DNA of 64,000 bases from Maridesulfovibrio hydrothermalis AM13 = DSM 14728 (GCF_000331025.1 NC_020055.1:1275370-1339369); one strand, 5' to 3'. Shown: positions 44,021 through 53,452, counted from the stretch's first letter. Program-made: numbers and translations. The notes: generated from the sequence alone by a model not told the origin.

Positions 44021-45781
44021 CTAGAGACTGGCGTATCTCTCAATCCGCTTTTTGTACTCCAGTACACCTTTTACAATACCATCTGCAATATAGGCCAGAT
44101 ATTTATCAGACTTAAGTCTTTTCGCCTCGGTTCTGTTCGTCAGGTAGCCAAGCTCAATGAGCACTGAAGGCATCTTTGCACCCATAAGTACGTAGAACGG
44201 AGCTTCACGCACCCCCTGATCCTTTACGGACCATCTTTTGCGGATGCTGCTCAGGGATTTGCTGTGGATGCTTTTGGCGAGATCTTTACTTTCTTTCATT
44301 TTTGAATTCAGCATCAGATCAGTCAGAATTACCTGCAGGTCGCTGATTCGTTTAGCGGAAACTGCGTTTTCACGCGCAGCTACACGTACAGCGTTACGGT
44401 TGCGGGCAAGGTTCAACGTATAAGTTTCAATGCCGTTTATCTTTGAACTGCGGTGGGCGTTGCAATGAACAGATATAAACATATCCGCCTTTTTCACGTT
44501 AGCCATACCGGTTCTTTCTTCAAGAGGAATAAATTTATCTGTGGTTCTGGTATAAAGAACCGTGAAGCCGGCTTTTTTTAATTTGGCGGCCAGAATTTTT
44601 GTAAAGCGCAGGTTTACGTTTTTTTCTTTGATCCCGTTTGCACTTGCTCCGGGATCTTTGCCGCCGTGACCGGGGTCCAGCATTATTGTTTTAAAGGTCA
44701 GCCCGAGCTGTTCAAGCAGCTCGCCAGCCATCTGTTTGCTGTTTTTAGGCGGAGTGTATTTTTGCGGTTTGGACGTTTTTTGAGATCTTTTCGCAGGTGT
44801 TTTTCTGACTGCAACTTTACCTTTTTCAGGGGCCTGAACATCAATGACCAGTCTGAACGGATTTTCCAGCGGAAAAATTTTGTAGTCCTGCATGGAATTA
44901 AAATCCAGCACGACTCTAGTGGTTCTGGGGTCTTTCTGGGCGGAGCGGATATCTTTTAAAATTCCATCAGCAACATGGGTAGCCTTGTGTACTCCGTTGC
45001 CCAGAACTGTATTTTCGAGGTCGACGTAGAGCCTGTGCGGTCGATTGACGCTCTGGTTCGGATTCAGGATCTGATAGCGGTAGCTGACCTCATCATCAAG
45101 GTCGAGAACCACTCTGGTGTATGACTCACTGCTGGTATACCTGACTGAAAGGAGCTTGGCGCGGCTGGAAGATTTCTTGCTGCTGCTTTTGGCAACTTTA
45201 TTTGGAATAATTGTGCCTGATGGCTTTTTGTGAGTAGATTTTTTGCCCGAAGAAATGCCTTTGCGGTCCATTGAGTCAAGTCTGGCGCGGGCTTTGGAAA
45301 ACATATCAGATTTGGAATAGCGGTGAACTATTGTTAAATAGTCAGAATAGGCCAGATCTTTTTCCCGTAATTTCCGCAGCCTTATCTCGGCCCGTCTGAA
45401 AATACTGTCGTCAGTCCACGAGTGGGAAGGGAAATTTGAAATCATCCGTCCGTAATAATCAATGGACGTGCGGAAATCTTTTTTCATGCCGCTCCTGTTC
45501 CCCAGCTCCTCATAGGTGCGGCCCAGGTAATAGAGAGACTTCGGGGCGAATTTTCCGCGAGTGGATTTTTTAAAAACGTTACGAAATTTCTTGGCAACTT
45601 TTTCCCATTCGGATCTGTATTTTGATTTCTTTTTATCTTTTGTAAGAGCATGAAATTGTTTCCATGCAATGGTGAAATCATCTTTTATACTTGCCCCGAA
45701 TGCGCTGGCAGGGGTAACCGAAACAAGAAGTCCGGCTAGGAACAGGGCCATGATCAGATTTTGTATGAAAATTTTGCGCAT
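44021..45781 (-). CDS. N-acetylmuramoyl-L-alanine amidase with AMIN domain and TPR-like N-terminus
   Basis: The 586-residue exported protein has a signal peptide (NLIMALFLAGLLVSVTPASA). A TPR-like region follows (residues about 30-170; SLYYLGRTYEELGNRSG). An AMIN domain covers about residues 205-320 (AKLLSVRYTSSESYTRVVLD). A zinc amidase (amidase_3) domain starts about residue 365. Zinc and catalytic residues are visible in MLDPGHGGKDPGASANG, SVHCNAHRSS and SVLIELGYLTNRTEAKRL. It would cut septal peptidoglycan like AmiC, the AMIN domain directing it to the division site. The N-terminal TPR extension is larger than in AmiC. Confidence 0.9.
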   Translation of the reverse strand: MRKIFIQNLIMALFLAGLLVSVTPASAFGASIKDDFTIAWKQFHALTKDKKKSKYRSEWEKVAKKFRNVFKKSTRGKFAPKSLYYLGRTYEELGNRSGMKKDFRTSIDYYGRMISNFPSHSWTDDSIFRRAEIRLRKLREKDLAYSDYLTIVHRYSKSDMFSKARARLDSMDRKGISSGKKSTHKKPSGTIIPNKVAKSSSKKSSSRAKLLSVRYTSSESYTRVVLDLDDEVSYRYQILNPNQSVNRPHRLYVDLENTVLGNGVHKATHVADGILKDIRSAQKDPRTTRVVLDFNSMQDYKIFPLENPFRLVIDVQAPEKGKVAVRKTPAKRSQKTSKPQKYTPPKNSKQMAGELLEQLGLTFKTIMLDPGHGGKDPGASANGIKEKNVNLRFTKILAAKLKKAGFTVLYTRTTDKFIPLEERTGMANVKKADMFISVHCNAHRSSKINGIETYTLNLARNRNAVRVAARENAVSAKRISDLQVILTDLMLNSKMKESKDLAKSIHSKSLSSIRKRWSVKDQGVREAPFYVLMGAKMPSVLIELGYLTNRTEAKRLKSDKYLAYIADGIVKGVLEYKKRIERYASL

Positions 45782-46074
45782 TTTATTTCGGATATGTAAA
45801 TTTTATTTTTATTAAATATTTTAAGCTGTTGATTGTTCTGTTTAAGCTTCAATCTGCTCTAAAGAAAGTTTAGATGTTTTCTTAATAAGCTTGCACGGTC
45901 TAAAAATCAACTACATATATATGGTTAGGTGGAAAGCTTTGCTGGCACGGTAGTTTTCTGTATCATAGTTATCGTGCACGAAAGCTGGACTGACAGCACT
46001 TTTTATGTAATTCCCATGTTCATTGTTATATGTAATTTGAACAATTAAATTCACTCATTTTGGAGACAGATAAT
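45782..46074. other. AT-rich intergenic region upstream of glpX
   Basis: This 293-base divergent spacer separates the amidase and glpX starts and should contain both promoters. A tract CTGGCACGGTAG near 45942 looks like half a sigma-54 promoter but lacks the -12 GC element. No other feature could be supported. Confidence 0.4.
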
Positions 46075-47058
46075 ATGGAAGCTCCCCAGAGAAATTTGGC
46101 TCTTGACCTCGTAAGGGTAACCGAAGCGGCTGCTCTGGCCTCTGCCAGATGGCTGGGTCGTGGTGACAAAAACGCCGGCGATCAAGCTGCTGTTGATGCT
46201 ATGCGTCTTAGTTTTAACAGTCTTGATATCAGCGGTACAGTTGTTATCGGTGAAGGCGAAAAAGATCATGCCCCCATGCTTTACAATGGTGAAAAGATGG
46301 GCGCGGGCGAAGGTCCGGGCATGGATGTAGCTGTGGACCCTGTTGAAGGAACCAATCTTCTTGCTTACGGTCGTCCTAATGCTATTTCTGTTGTCGGCGT
46401 TGCTCCCACAGGCATGATGCTTGATCCCGGCCCGAGTTATTACATGCAGAAGCTGGTTGTACCGACTGCTGCTAGAAATATGGTCGATATTAACGCTCCT
46501 GTAAAAGATAATCTGAATAAAATTGCCAAGGCTCTCAACAAAGATGTTGATGACCTCGTGGTTTTTGTCCTTGAAAAACCCAGACATCATGGTTTGATTC
46601 AGGAAATTCGTGATGCCGGAGCCAGAATTCAGTTGCATACCGATGGTGATGTGGCCGGCGCGCTTATGGTTGTCGACCCCCGTTGTCCCGTTGATGTTAT
46701 GATGGGAACAGGCGGTACGCCTGAAGGTGTTCTCGCAGCCTGTGCCATCAGAATCATGGGTGGCGAAATGTTTGCTACTTTTGATCCTCAGTCTGAAGGG
46801 GAAAAGGGTGCTCTTCTGGATCAGGGGTACGACCTGCGCAACATTATGACTGTTAACGATCTCGTAAAGAGTGATGACATATTCTTCTCCGCCACAGGAA
46901 TCTCCGGCGGAACTTTTCTGCGCGGTGTACGCTACTTAGGCTATGGCGCAGAAACAACCTCGCTCGTTATGCGCGGCAAAACTGGTACAGTACGCCTCAT
47001 CGAAGCAGTGCATACATGGGACAAGCTCATGAAAATCAGCGCGGTCAAGTACGACTAG
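46075..47058 (+). CDS. glpX: Class II fructose-1,6-bisphosphatase
   Basis: The 327-residue protein starts at ATG 46075, behind TTGGAGACAG. GlpX motifs are clear: VVIGEGEKDHAPMLYNGEK, the metal-binding VAVDPVEGTNLL near residue 90, MMGTGGTPEGVLAACAIR and FFSATGISGGTFLRGV. It hydrolyses fructose 1,6-bisphosphate in gluconeogenesis and is lithium-sensitive, metal-dependent in characterised members. It is monocistronic with a strong terminator at 47085-47133. Confidence 0.95.
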   Translation: MEAPQRNLALDLVRVTEAAALASARWLGRGDKNAGDQAAVDAMRLSFNSLDISGTVVIGEGEKDHAPMLYNGEKMGAGEGPGMDVAVDPVEGTNLLAYGRPNAISVVGVAPTGMMLDPGPSYYMQKLVVPTAARNMVDINAPVKDNLNKIAKALNKDVDDLVVFVLEKPRHHGLIQEIRDAGARIQLHTDGDVAGALMVVDPRCPVDVMMGTGGTPEGVLAACAIRIMGGEMFATFDPQSEGEKGALLDQGYDLRNIMTVNDLVKSDDIFFSATGISGGTFLRGVRYLGYGAETTSLVMRGKTGTVRLIEAVHTWDKLMKISAVKYD

Positions 47059-47084
47059 TTTTTGTTTGAAAAGTTAAGTTTTTT

Positions 47085-47133
47085 AAAGGGGCATAAAACG
47101 TGATTCATAATCATGTTTTATGCCCCTTTTTTT
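47085..47133 (+). terminator. Strong Rho-independent terminator after glpX
   Basis: AAAGGGGCATAAAAC (47085-47099) pairs with GTTTTATGCCCCTTT (47115-47129), followed by TTTTTG. This is a 15-base stem, extended by TGA/TCA, with a clear U-run. Confidence 0.92.
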
Positions 47134-47508
47134 GCTGTCTTCTTAATACAAGACTTAGTTGGCAGCATGATTGAAATCCTACGTTTACGGCAAAATTCAA
47201 CTTGAGAAATATGTTGTTTTCCATGCCTTAATATATTTTTGCCAGAGACATTGCTTGGTTGTCATTCATCCTCTTTGAATGAAAGGGGATTATTTCATGC
47301 TGGAAGATTAAGGCAAGATAGCAGGTGGCTGGACACTTACTTTGCTTCGCTATGTCTCGGCGATAGTCCGAATCTTTATATAGAGATTTGTTATGGTTCT
47401 GATTCTAAACTTTATTTTTTAGACTTTCGTGAAACTATCTATTATATAAATGGTGATAATTTAAAAATATAAGGCTTATTATTTGTGATAAATGCGTTTA
47501 AGTATTTT
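47134..47508. other. Spacer with no supported gene
   Basis: This AT-rich stretch holds one 77-codon open frame (47239-47472) without a ribosome site or recognisable homology; its end (YFLDFRETIYYINGD) could be a fragment of an older gene. I do not call it as a gene. It leads into the decayed phosphomannomutase, so the whole stretch may be deletion debris. Confidence 0.4.
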
Positions 47509-47803
47509 TGGCGATCACAAATCGTCCTTTGTCTTTCCTCGCAGCTGACATGAAAAATGCCTACCCTGTCAGTGGAGAAATCAATCAACTTCTAACTAAC
47601 CCTGAAAAAAGCTATCGATTCAGTAAAAGATTACTACTCCAAAACAGTCACGAAAATTGATTATATTGCTGGAATCAGCATGAACATGGGTACATGGCGG
47701 TTTAATTTGCGCAAATCAAACACTGAGCCTTCAACTCATGGAAGAAAAAGCTCAGGAAATTTTAAAACTCCTTAAACCTTACTTCAAATCAAAGGACGTA
47801 TAA
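47509..47803 (+). pseudogene. Remnant of phosphomannomutase/phosphoglucomutase (ManB/CpsG) C-terminus
   Basis: Translated in three successive frames, the region gives pieces of a ManB-type C-terminus: FLAADMKNAYPVSGEINQ from about 47535, then after a frameshift KAIDSVKDYYSKTVTKIDY and GISMNMGTWRFNLRKSNTEP, then after a second shift LQLMEEKAQEILKLLKPYF ending in TAA at 47801-47803. About 380 N-terminal residues are absent, and a few residues after NTEP are deleted. The stop overlaps the manC start (TAATG), so an intact manB-manC pair once existed here. Confidence 0.85.
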
Positions 47804-49209
47804 TGATGATTCAGCCTGTAATTCTTTGTGGAGGAAAAGGTAGTCGATTATGGCCACTTTCCCGTGAGTCTTACCCTAAACAATTTTTAAATATAGAAGG
47901 TAAAAACACTCTGTTTCAAGAGACCGCGTTGAGGGCAAATACACTGGGCGAGATAGCTTCTCCTATCGTTATGTGCAATGAAGACCTTCGTTTTTTAGTT
48001 GCTGAACAATTGCTTCAACTGGGCATAAAAGGTGACATTATTTTAGAGCATGAAGGCAAAAATACTGCCCCCGCGGTGGCAATAAGTGCTTTGTTAAAAA
48101 AAGAAGATGATCCGTTACTTTTAATAATGCCTGCAGACCATATTATCAAGGACAGAGCTGCATTTACTGAATCAGTCAAAAAAGCCGTTAAGCTCGCTGA
48201 ACAGGATTATCTGGTAACTTTCGGAATAGTTCCTGACCGTCCGGAAACAGGTTTTGGATATTTGCATATGGGCAGCCCTGTCGGTGAAGGCTACAAAGTC
48301 CTCCGCTTTGAAGAAAAGCCTTCTGCTGAAGTTGCAGTTCAATATTGCGACTCCGGCGAATACTTCTGGAATAGTGGAATATTTCTTTTCCGCGCTTCAG
48401 CATTTCTAAGTGAACTCCAAACATTTGCTCCGGACATGCTTACGGCATGTGAAAAGACTCTAGCAGACAGCACGCATGATTTAGACTTCTTCAGACTTAA
48501 TCCGTCACAGTTCAGCAAATGTCCCGCTGACTCCATTGATTACGCAGTAATGGAAAAAACGGATAAATGCGTTATGGTCAAACTCGATGCAGAATGGAGT
48601 GACCTTGGGACATGGTCTTCACTTTACCGTGCGAATGAAAAAGATGAACAGGGCAATGTTCTGCGTGGTGATGTCGTCGCCAGCGACATACAAAACTGCT
48701 ATCTCCATTCAGAATCCAGACTGCTTACAGCCATAGGCTTAAAGGATATTATAGCAATTGAAACATCTGACGCTGTATTTGTGGCTCATATGGATGAAGC
48801 ACACAATGTAAAAAAAATAGTTGAGTCATTAAATATAGAAAACCGTCAAGAAACAATTCATCATCGTAAAGTATACCGCCCGTGGGGAGCATACGAAAGC
48901 ACTGATATAGGTGCTCGCTTTCAGGTAAAGTGTATCACGGTCAATCCCGGACAAATCCTTTCTTTACAGATGCATCACCACAGATCAGAACATTGGGTGG
49001 TGGTACATGGAACGGCCAAAATAACTAATGGTGAAAAAGAATTTTTGCTTACAGAAGATCAGTCGACATATATTCCGATAGGGACTCTGCACCGACTCGA
49101 AAATCCGGGAAAAATTCCTTTAGAATTAATTGAAATCCAAACAGGACCGTATTTAGGAGAAGATGATATTGTCAGATTTGAGGATTTGTATGGACGTTTT
49201 GAAAAGTAA
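47803..49209 (+). CDS. manC: Mannose-1-phosphate guanylyltransferase / mannose-6-phosphate isomerase
   Basis: The 468-residue protein has the N-terminal pyrophosphorylase signature LCGGKGSRLWPLSRESYPKQ, MPADHIIKD and FEEKPSAEVAVQY. A C-terminal cupin (type II phosphomannose isomerase) is marked by YRPWGAYESTDIGARFQVK and LSLQMHHHRSEHWVVVHG. It makes GDP-mannose from GTP and mannose 1-phosphate and interconverts fructose 6-phosphate and mannose 6-phosphate. AAAGGA precedes two adjacent ATGs (47803, 47806). Its phosphomannomutase partner upstream is decayed, so another mutase must supply mannose 1-phosphate. It is intact and probably functional. Confidence 0.95.
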   Translation: MMIQPVILCGGKGSRLWPLSRESYPKQFLNIEGKNTLFQETALRANTLGEIASPIVMCNEDLRFLVAEQLLQLGIKGDIILEHEGKNTAPAVAISALLKKEDDPLLLIMPADHIIKDRAAFTESVKKAVKLAEQDYLVTFGIVPDRPETGFGYLHMGSPVGEGYKVLRFEEKPSAEVAVQYCDSGEYFWNSGIFLFRASAFLSELQTFAPDMLTACEKTLADSTHDLDFFRLNPSQFSKCPADSIDYAVMEKTDKCVMVKLDAEWSDLGTWSSLYRANEKDEQGNVLRGDVVASDIQNCYLHSESRLLTAIGLKDIIAIETSDAVFVAHMDEAHNVKKIVESLNIENRQETIHHRKVYRPWGAYESTDIGARFQVKCITVNPGQILSLQMHHHRSEHWVVVHGTAKITNGEKEFLLTEDQSTYIPIGTLHRLENPGKIPLELIEIQTGPYLGEDDIVRFEDLYGRFEK

Positions 49210-49543
49210 AAAGACTTCAGGGAAACACGGACATAATCTTATCAACCCGACATCTTTTAACTTTGGGCATTTATACAAATAGCCTGTAACATCTATTGTA
49301 ATTAGGTTCATTGCAAAGTTGGGACTTCTGCTCCAAACTATGATCAATTGAATTCAAAGTGATTTTTTCAGAATGTCTAGCTGCTATTGTATTTGAAGTG
49401 AAGTTAGCCATGAAAGCCTTCTGCTGGTTTTGCATTTATTGGTCCATTTCAGATAAAACAGGAGAGTGCTGATATGGCCTTTTTATTAAACTCATGATCA
49501 TGGGCATTCATGAAACGAAGTATGTTTTAGCCGGATGCAACAT
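49210..49543. other. Spacer with no gene; possible insertion-sequence end
   Basis: No supported open frame occurs here. GGTTCATTGCAAAGTT at 49305-49320 resembles the terminal repeat of IS6-family elements (GGTTCTGTTGCAAAGT), but no second end or transposase was found, so this is only suggestive. A palindrome CATGATCATG lies near 49492. Confidence 0.3.
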
Positions 49544-50674
49544 CTAAAAGGCGTGAAGCATCCATTCTCGAAACATGGGGTCTACGATGCCCCACTGGCC
49601 GTTTTCAGCCTTCTCGATGAGGTCTTGTTCGCTCAAAAATTTACGGGCTGACTGAACTCCGCCAAGAGTGAGGTTGTAGGTTTGAAGAAAGGCACTTGAG
49701 GTTACTGATGCTTTCTCTTCTTCGGCAATTCCTCGGAGTAGTTTGAGCTGTCCGGTACTGATGCCCTGAATAATTGCTTGGTATCCGTAACGCTCATTGG
49801 CTATGAGAGATTCAAATGCTTTCGAAACGTCTCCCGTAGAGCATTTTTTTTCGCAAAATTCGAATGCACGGTAAGCCAGAGCCTGAAGGTAGTATGGATA
49901 TCGTTCAACCCTCTGGACGATTTCAAGGGCAACCTCTTCCGGACATTGTTTACCGGCCTGCGCGAACTGGCTCGTAATAAAATCAACACATTCCTCTTCC
50001 GGAAGTGCATCAAGCTCCATCATTGTTGCACTCTGGTAAAAAGGCCTGCCTCTGTTGTTGAAAATATCCAGCAGGACACGGCGGCGACTCCCCAGAAAGA
50101 AGTATGAGGCTCTGTGCCGCTGAATATGCTCACGAAGCAGGGATTCTGTCCGTGCGTCCTTGATATCCACAATATCCTGAAATTCATCCAGAGCGATACA
50201 AACCTGAAACTCTTCTTTCTCAAGAAATTTTCCGATCTCTTCCAGTATGCCCTCAAGGGCTACTATCGGGTCTACTTGACGTTTGGCCATCTGGACTCCA
50301 ACCGAGGGAAGTCCGGTCACAGGGTCTATGGTAAAGCTGGTTTGGATTGATGGGAAATGTCCAAGCCACCTCTTTCCTTTTTCTAATAGGGATTCATGCT
50401 CATGAAGCCCGCTGATGATGCCTTTAGCCAGCCTGTGAACCAAGTCATCCACAGATACGAGACGCATGAACTGGGCATAGATAATACAAATTCCTTCGCC
50501 GCGAAGCTGGTGTTGCACGCGCCTGACAAGTGAGGTCTTACCGTAACGTCTGGGTGCAAAAATTACCACGTTCATGCCGTTTCTGGCATGATTGGCCAAT
50601 TCTCCCAATTCCGCCACGCGATTGCAGAAAGGCTGGTCTGGCTCCAGTGTGTCTGTATGGAAAGGATTTTTCAT
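49544..50674 (-). CDS. AAA-type P-loop ATPase, archaeal ATPase-like (AAA_14/PF01637 type)
   Basis: The 376-residue protein has an N-terminal FCNRVAELGELANHARNG, Walker A IFAPRRYGKTSLVRR near residue 40, Walker B VCIALDEFQDIVDI near residue 160 and a sensor-like SYFFLGSRRRVLLDIF. The C-terminal 90 residues look like a winged helix (LKLLRGIAEEEKASVTSSAF, RKFLSEQDLIEKAENGQWGI). Such ATPases occur in archaea and in scattered bacteria, often as single mobile genes with unknown targets. No partner gene lies next to it. It has long spacers on both sides. Confidence 0.8.
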   Translation of the reverse strand: MKNPFHTDTLEPDQPFCNRVAELGELANHARNGMNVVIFAPRRYGKTSLVRRVQHQLRGEGICIIYAQFMRLVSVDDLVHRLAKGIISGLHEHESLLEKGKRWLGHFPSIQTSFTIDPVTGLPSVGVQMAKRQVDPIVALEGILEEIGKFLEKEEFQVCIALDEFQDIVDIKDARTESLLREHIQRHRASYFFLGSRRRVLLDIFNNRGRPFYQSATMMELDALPEEECVDFITSQFAQAGKQCPEEVALEIVQRVERYPYYLQALAYRAFEFCEKKCSTGDVSKAFESLIANERYGYQAIIQGISTGQLKLLRGIAEEEKASVTSSAFLQTYNLTLGGVQSARKFLSEQDLIEKAENGQWGIVDPMFREWMLHAF

Positions 50675-51123
50675 AACTATTGTTTTTAAATTATTGCAAA
50701 AGAATAATCAAGAGTATTGTAAAGAAATTATTGTAAGCCAATAGTCGCGCCTTGTCCAGAAGCCGCTTGTCTGCCGTTGGACTTTCAATTGTGTTTGCCT
50801 ACCACCTACCTCATTTATTCAATTCTAACGAATATCAGAGGTCATATTTATGTATTTGAAAAACTTCCTTTCATAGGTTCTGCACGCACTCTTGAAGTGC
50901 TGCTTTCGTGGAAAAACTTGACGGTGGTTGGTTCACCATAGCAAAGGGAAAAATGCATTGTAAGGCGCAGGTGGTTACCTTCTTTCAAGGTTTATTTATG
51001 ACTGAACAGAAAATTAATTTTTTTCTTGAAAGCAAATAGCACTTACCGTATTGACTGTTGTGTTTAGGTATAACTGCTTTGGTGTGATGTTATAAATATC
51101 ACCGTATTTAAAGGAGAAATAGA
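50675..51123. promoter_or_regulatory. Upstream region of the exported-protein operon
   Basis: No gene is supported in this 449-base spacer. An inverted repeat GGTG...CACC (51081-51103, around GATGTTATAAATAT) lies about 20 bases before the first start codon, where an operator or leader hairpin could act. AAGGAG at 51111-51116 is the ribosome site of the first gene. A further small inverted repeat (GGTGGTTGGTTCACC) lies near 50924. No convincing promoter boxes were found. Confidence 0.35.
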
Positions 51124-52305
51124 GTGATGAGGGGCTTTGCAGCTACGTGTATGTTTGTTTGGTTAACTGTTTTGCTTTTGGGCTGCGGGGATGCACAGGC
51201 AGCGAAGTCTGATGTTTTTTATTCAGGGTTTGTCTTTCTTGGCGAGCATGCCGATAGAAAGACCCAGTACAAATATAGTGATCAAATTTATGGGATTAAG
51301 GACTCTGAAGGGCTTTTGCTGGTGGAGAAGGAGCTTAATAAAAGGATTGCTAATATTGAAAGCAAAAATCTGAAGCTAATCTCCGGACGTCTGGGGCAGC
51401 TTGACAGTGGTGAAGGGCTGGCCATGGCTATTGCTCTGGACTGGGAAGATGTGACAGTCGAAAAGCTTGAAGATGAATTGGTCAAATCTGTTTATAATCT
51501 GCATGGGCAGGTCTTTATTTTTGATTTTGTCAAGATGGAGGTGGTGGCCTGTTATCCTTTCGGGGTGAGAGTTACTGACTGCACCAATGATATCCCCACC
51601 GAGGAACGAAAACTTGGTATTTTTAGAAAATTGTACCTATCAGATATTCAGGGAGTCAGCTTTCTTGGGGCACTGTGTGAGCTGCTAGAAGATATGGAAG
51701 TTAAATCGAATGCTTCCAGTTTGGCTTTTAAGGTTGAGGATGTCGTTATCGAACCTAAGGCCAAAGAATTTTTGGACCGCCACTTTGCCGATGAACGTGT
51801 TCAGGCCTTTAAAATTTTCATAGCCCAGCAGTTCAGTTCCTTTTTCGCAAAGAATTTAAAGACAAGTATCCTGCCATACACAAAGGGCAGTGCTATTGGA
51901 AACAAGATGGCTGGACGTTTTGCCAACGGCGATGTTTTTGAACTTAAGATTCCCGATGGAGATTATCCGGTGACCATCACCATCAGGGGATTTAAAAAAG
52001 TCAAACTGGATGAAAATGCAACAGGTCAGTCTTGGGCTTACGGGAGTTATGTGAGGCTTGTAGTCGAGTCGGCTCTTGGAGAGGTTGTGAACAGTAAAAT
52101 AAAAAACGGGGCAGTAAAAGTTGTTCCGCAGGGTCAGGTTAATGTGGCGGATAGTTCAGCCTTTGTGGAAAGCCTGTTAAGTCTTTTTGACAAGACTACC
52201 AAGCAGATAGAGTTATGTGATTCTGCATGGTTGAACAAATGTGCGGAGGGTTCTTCTACTAAGAGCCAGTTTCACGCTCTCAAACAAAAAATCAACAAAT
52301 ACTGA
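51124..52305 (+). CDS. Putative lipoprotein of unknown function, first gene of exported-protein operon
   Basis: The 393-residue protein starts at GTG 51124 or ATG 51127; both are within range of AAGGAG. The N-terminus is a lipoprotein signal (CMFVWLTVLLLGC, with lipobox LLLGC at about residue 21). The body is mixed alpha/beta without a family I recognise. A segment FELKIPDGDYPVTITIRGFK near residue 280 is beta-rich. It is followed 14 bases later by a second exported protein, and the two share an operon with four more exported proteins. Anchoring in the outer membrane is expected. Confidence 0.78.
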   Translation: MMRGFAATCMFVWLTVLLLGCGDAQAAKSDVFYSGFVFLGEHADRKTQYKYSDQIYGIKDSEGLLLVEKELNKRIANIESKNLKLISGRLGQLDSGEGLAMAIALDWEDVTVEKLEDELVKSVYNLHGQVFIFDFVKMEVVACYPFGVRVTDCTNDIPTEERKLGIFRKLYLSDIQGVSFLGALCELLEDMEVKSNASSLAFKVEDVVIEPKAKEFLDRHFADERVQAFKIFIAQQFSSFFAKNLKTSILPYTKGSAIGNKMAGRFANGDVFELKIPDGDYPVTITIRGFKKVKLDENATGQSWAYGSYVRLVVESALGEVVNSKIKNGAVKVVPQGQVNVADSSAFVESLLSLFDKTTKQIELCDSAWLNKCAEGSSTKSQFHALKQKINKY

Positions 52306-52319
52306 TTGTCGGAGATCAT

Positions 52320-53420
52320 ATGAAGAAATTTTATTCATCAGCAGTATTGTGCTGTTTGGTTTTAACTTTATGCTCAACAGCTTTTGCCGGAACGTCGGTG
52401 GTCGGTATTGCTTCGCTCAATTACGAGGGGGGAGTTTTTTCATCCGATGTTGATAAGGAAGTTAAAGACAAAGCTGTGCAGAGTGCTCTGCTCAGTGCAT
52501 GGAAAAAATATACCACCTCGTTCAATGCAGCTAAATACAAAACGTATATGACAATGGAGCAGGATTTTACCGGACATCTTGATCAGTATGTCGCCAGTTA
52601 TAATGTCATTGATGAGAAGAACGATTCTGATGAAAAAAAATATACTGTAGCTGTAAAGGCTTTGATTAATGTTGTTGCAGTAGACAGCAAATTGAGTCTC
52701 GCTTCTGCCGCAGGGAGTACCGCTTCCGGAGAAGGCAGTATGTTTTCCTTCATTTTTGTCGCTCGTGATATGGCTGAGGTAAAATCTTACGATAATAAAG
52801 TTACCAAGATCAGCAAAGCTGAAAGTATGTCCTTAGCTAAGGAAACAGGGACCATGGGGGGGGCGAAAATGGTCTCCGGGCAGTCCCGTAAAAGTCTGTC
52901 CAAGACAACTACAGGAGGAAGCTCCGTAAAAAAAGCCGACAAGATCCGGTATGTAGTTTCCAGTGCTGCTGATGTGGATGCTGCTATGAACGAAATACTC
53001 TCACCTGCTGGTTTCGAAGTGGTTGAGTATGCAGATATAGTCAGCGAATGCGGAGGAGTAGAGCCTGAAGTTATTAAGAAAGAGTTTTCCTCAAAGGCTG
53101 AACTCTCCCGGAAAGTGCGTAAGGCTGCCATCGCTGGAGCAAGAGAGTGTGAAGTCCCCATTTTTGCTATCGGAACTCTTGATGCCGGGATTGTTGATAC
53201 TGATCCGACCAGCGGTCTTAAACGGGTTTATGTCTCTGTAAATGCTAAAGTTTATAATATAAAAAAACGCCTGCCCAAAAAGGTGGCCTCTGTTGGTCCG
53301 GTGCAGTTTGCCGGACTTGGGCCTTCAGCTATTGTTGCTAAACGAAATGCTCTTTCCAAAGCTGCAAAAGCGGCCGCCCGTTCTATTGTAGATCAGCTGA
53401 ATGCCAAAGGGGTTAAATAA
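52320..53420 (+). CDS. Exported protein with LPP20/FlgT-like segments, G8 tract
   Basis: The 366-residue protein has a signal peptide (SAVLCCLVLTLCSTAFAG). Residues about 40-65 (VKDKAVQSALLSAWKKY) and the C-terminus (VGPVQFAGLGPSAIVAKRNA, followed by an Ala-rich helix) resemble the alpha helices of LPP20/FlgT-N-type domains in periplasmic assembly factors. The middle (residues 150-230) is Ser/Lys rich and looks flexible. A run of eight Gs at 52856-52863 encodes Gly-Gly and could slip. It is followed by a strong internal terminator (53417-53452). Function is unknown; export is well supported. Confidence 0.78.
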   Translation: MKKFYSSAVLCCLVLTLCSTAFAGTSVVGIASLNYEGGVFSSDVDKEVKDKAVQSALLSAWKKYTTSFNAAKYKTYMTMEQDFTGHLDQYVASYNVIDEKNDSDEKKYTVAVKALINVVAVDSKLSLASAAGSTASGEGSMFSFIFVARDMAEVKSYDNKVTKISKAESMSLAKETGTMGGAKMVSGQSRKSLSKTTTGGSSVKKADKIRYVVSSAADVDAAMNEILSPAGFEVVEYADIVSECGGVEPEVIKKEFSSKAELSRKVRKAAIAGARECEVPIFAIGTLDAGIVDTDPTSGLKRVYVSVNAKVYNIKKRLPKKVASVGPVQFAGLGPSAIVAKRNALSKAAKAAARSIVDQLNAKGVK

Positions 53421-53452
53421 AACCATAACCCCGGGTTATCCTGGTTTTTTTT
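53417..53452 (+). terminator. Internal terminator after the second gene of the operon
   Basis: ATAACCC pairs with GGGTTAT across a single-base tip (about 53424-53438), extended by AAAACC (outer 5') and GGTTTT (outer 3'), then TTTTTTTTG. It would lower, and possibly split, transcription between the second and third genes. Confidence 0.75.

Noticed and set aside
45940..45962. Possible sigma-54 promoter before glpX (TGGCACGGTAGTTTT)
   Set aside because: The -24 half fits, but the -12 element lacks the required GC, and no activator site was seen.
47239..47472. 77-codon open frame upstream of the manB remnant
   Set aside because: No ribosome site, no recognisable family and decayed surroundings; treated as spacer.
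49305..49320. IS6-family-like terminal repeat
   Set aside because: Only one short match, with no partner repeat and no transposase; could be chance.
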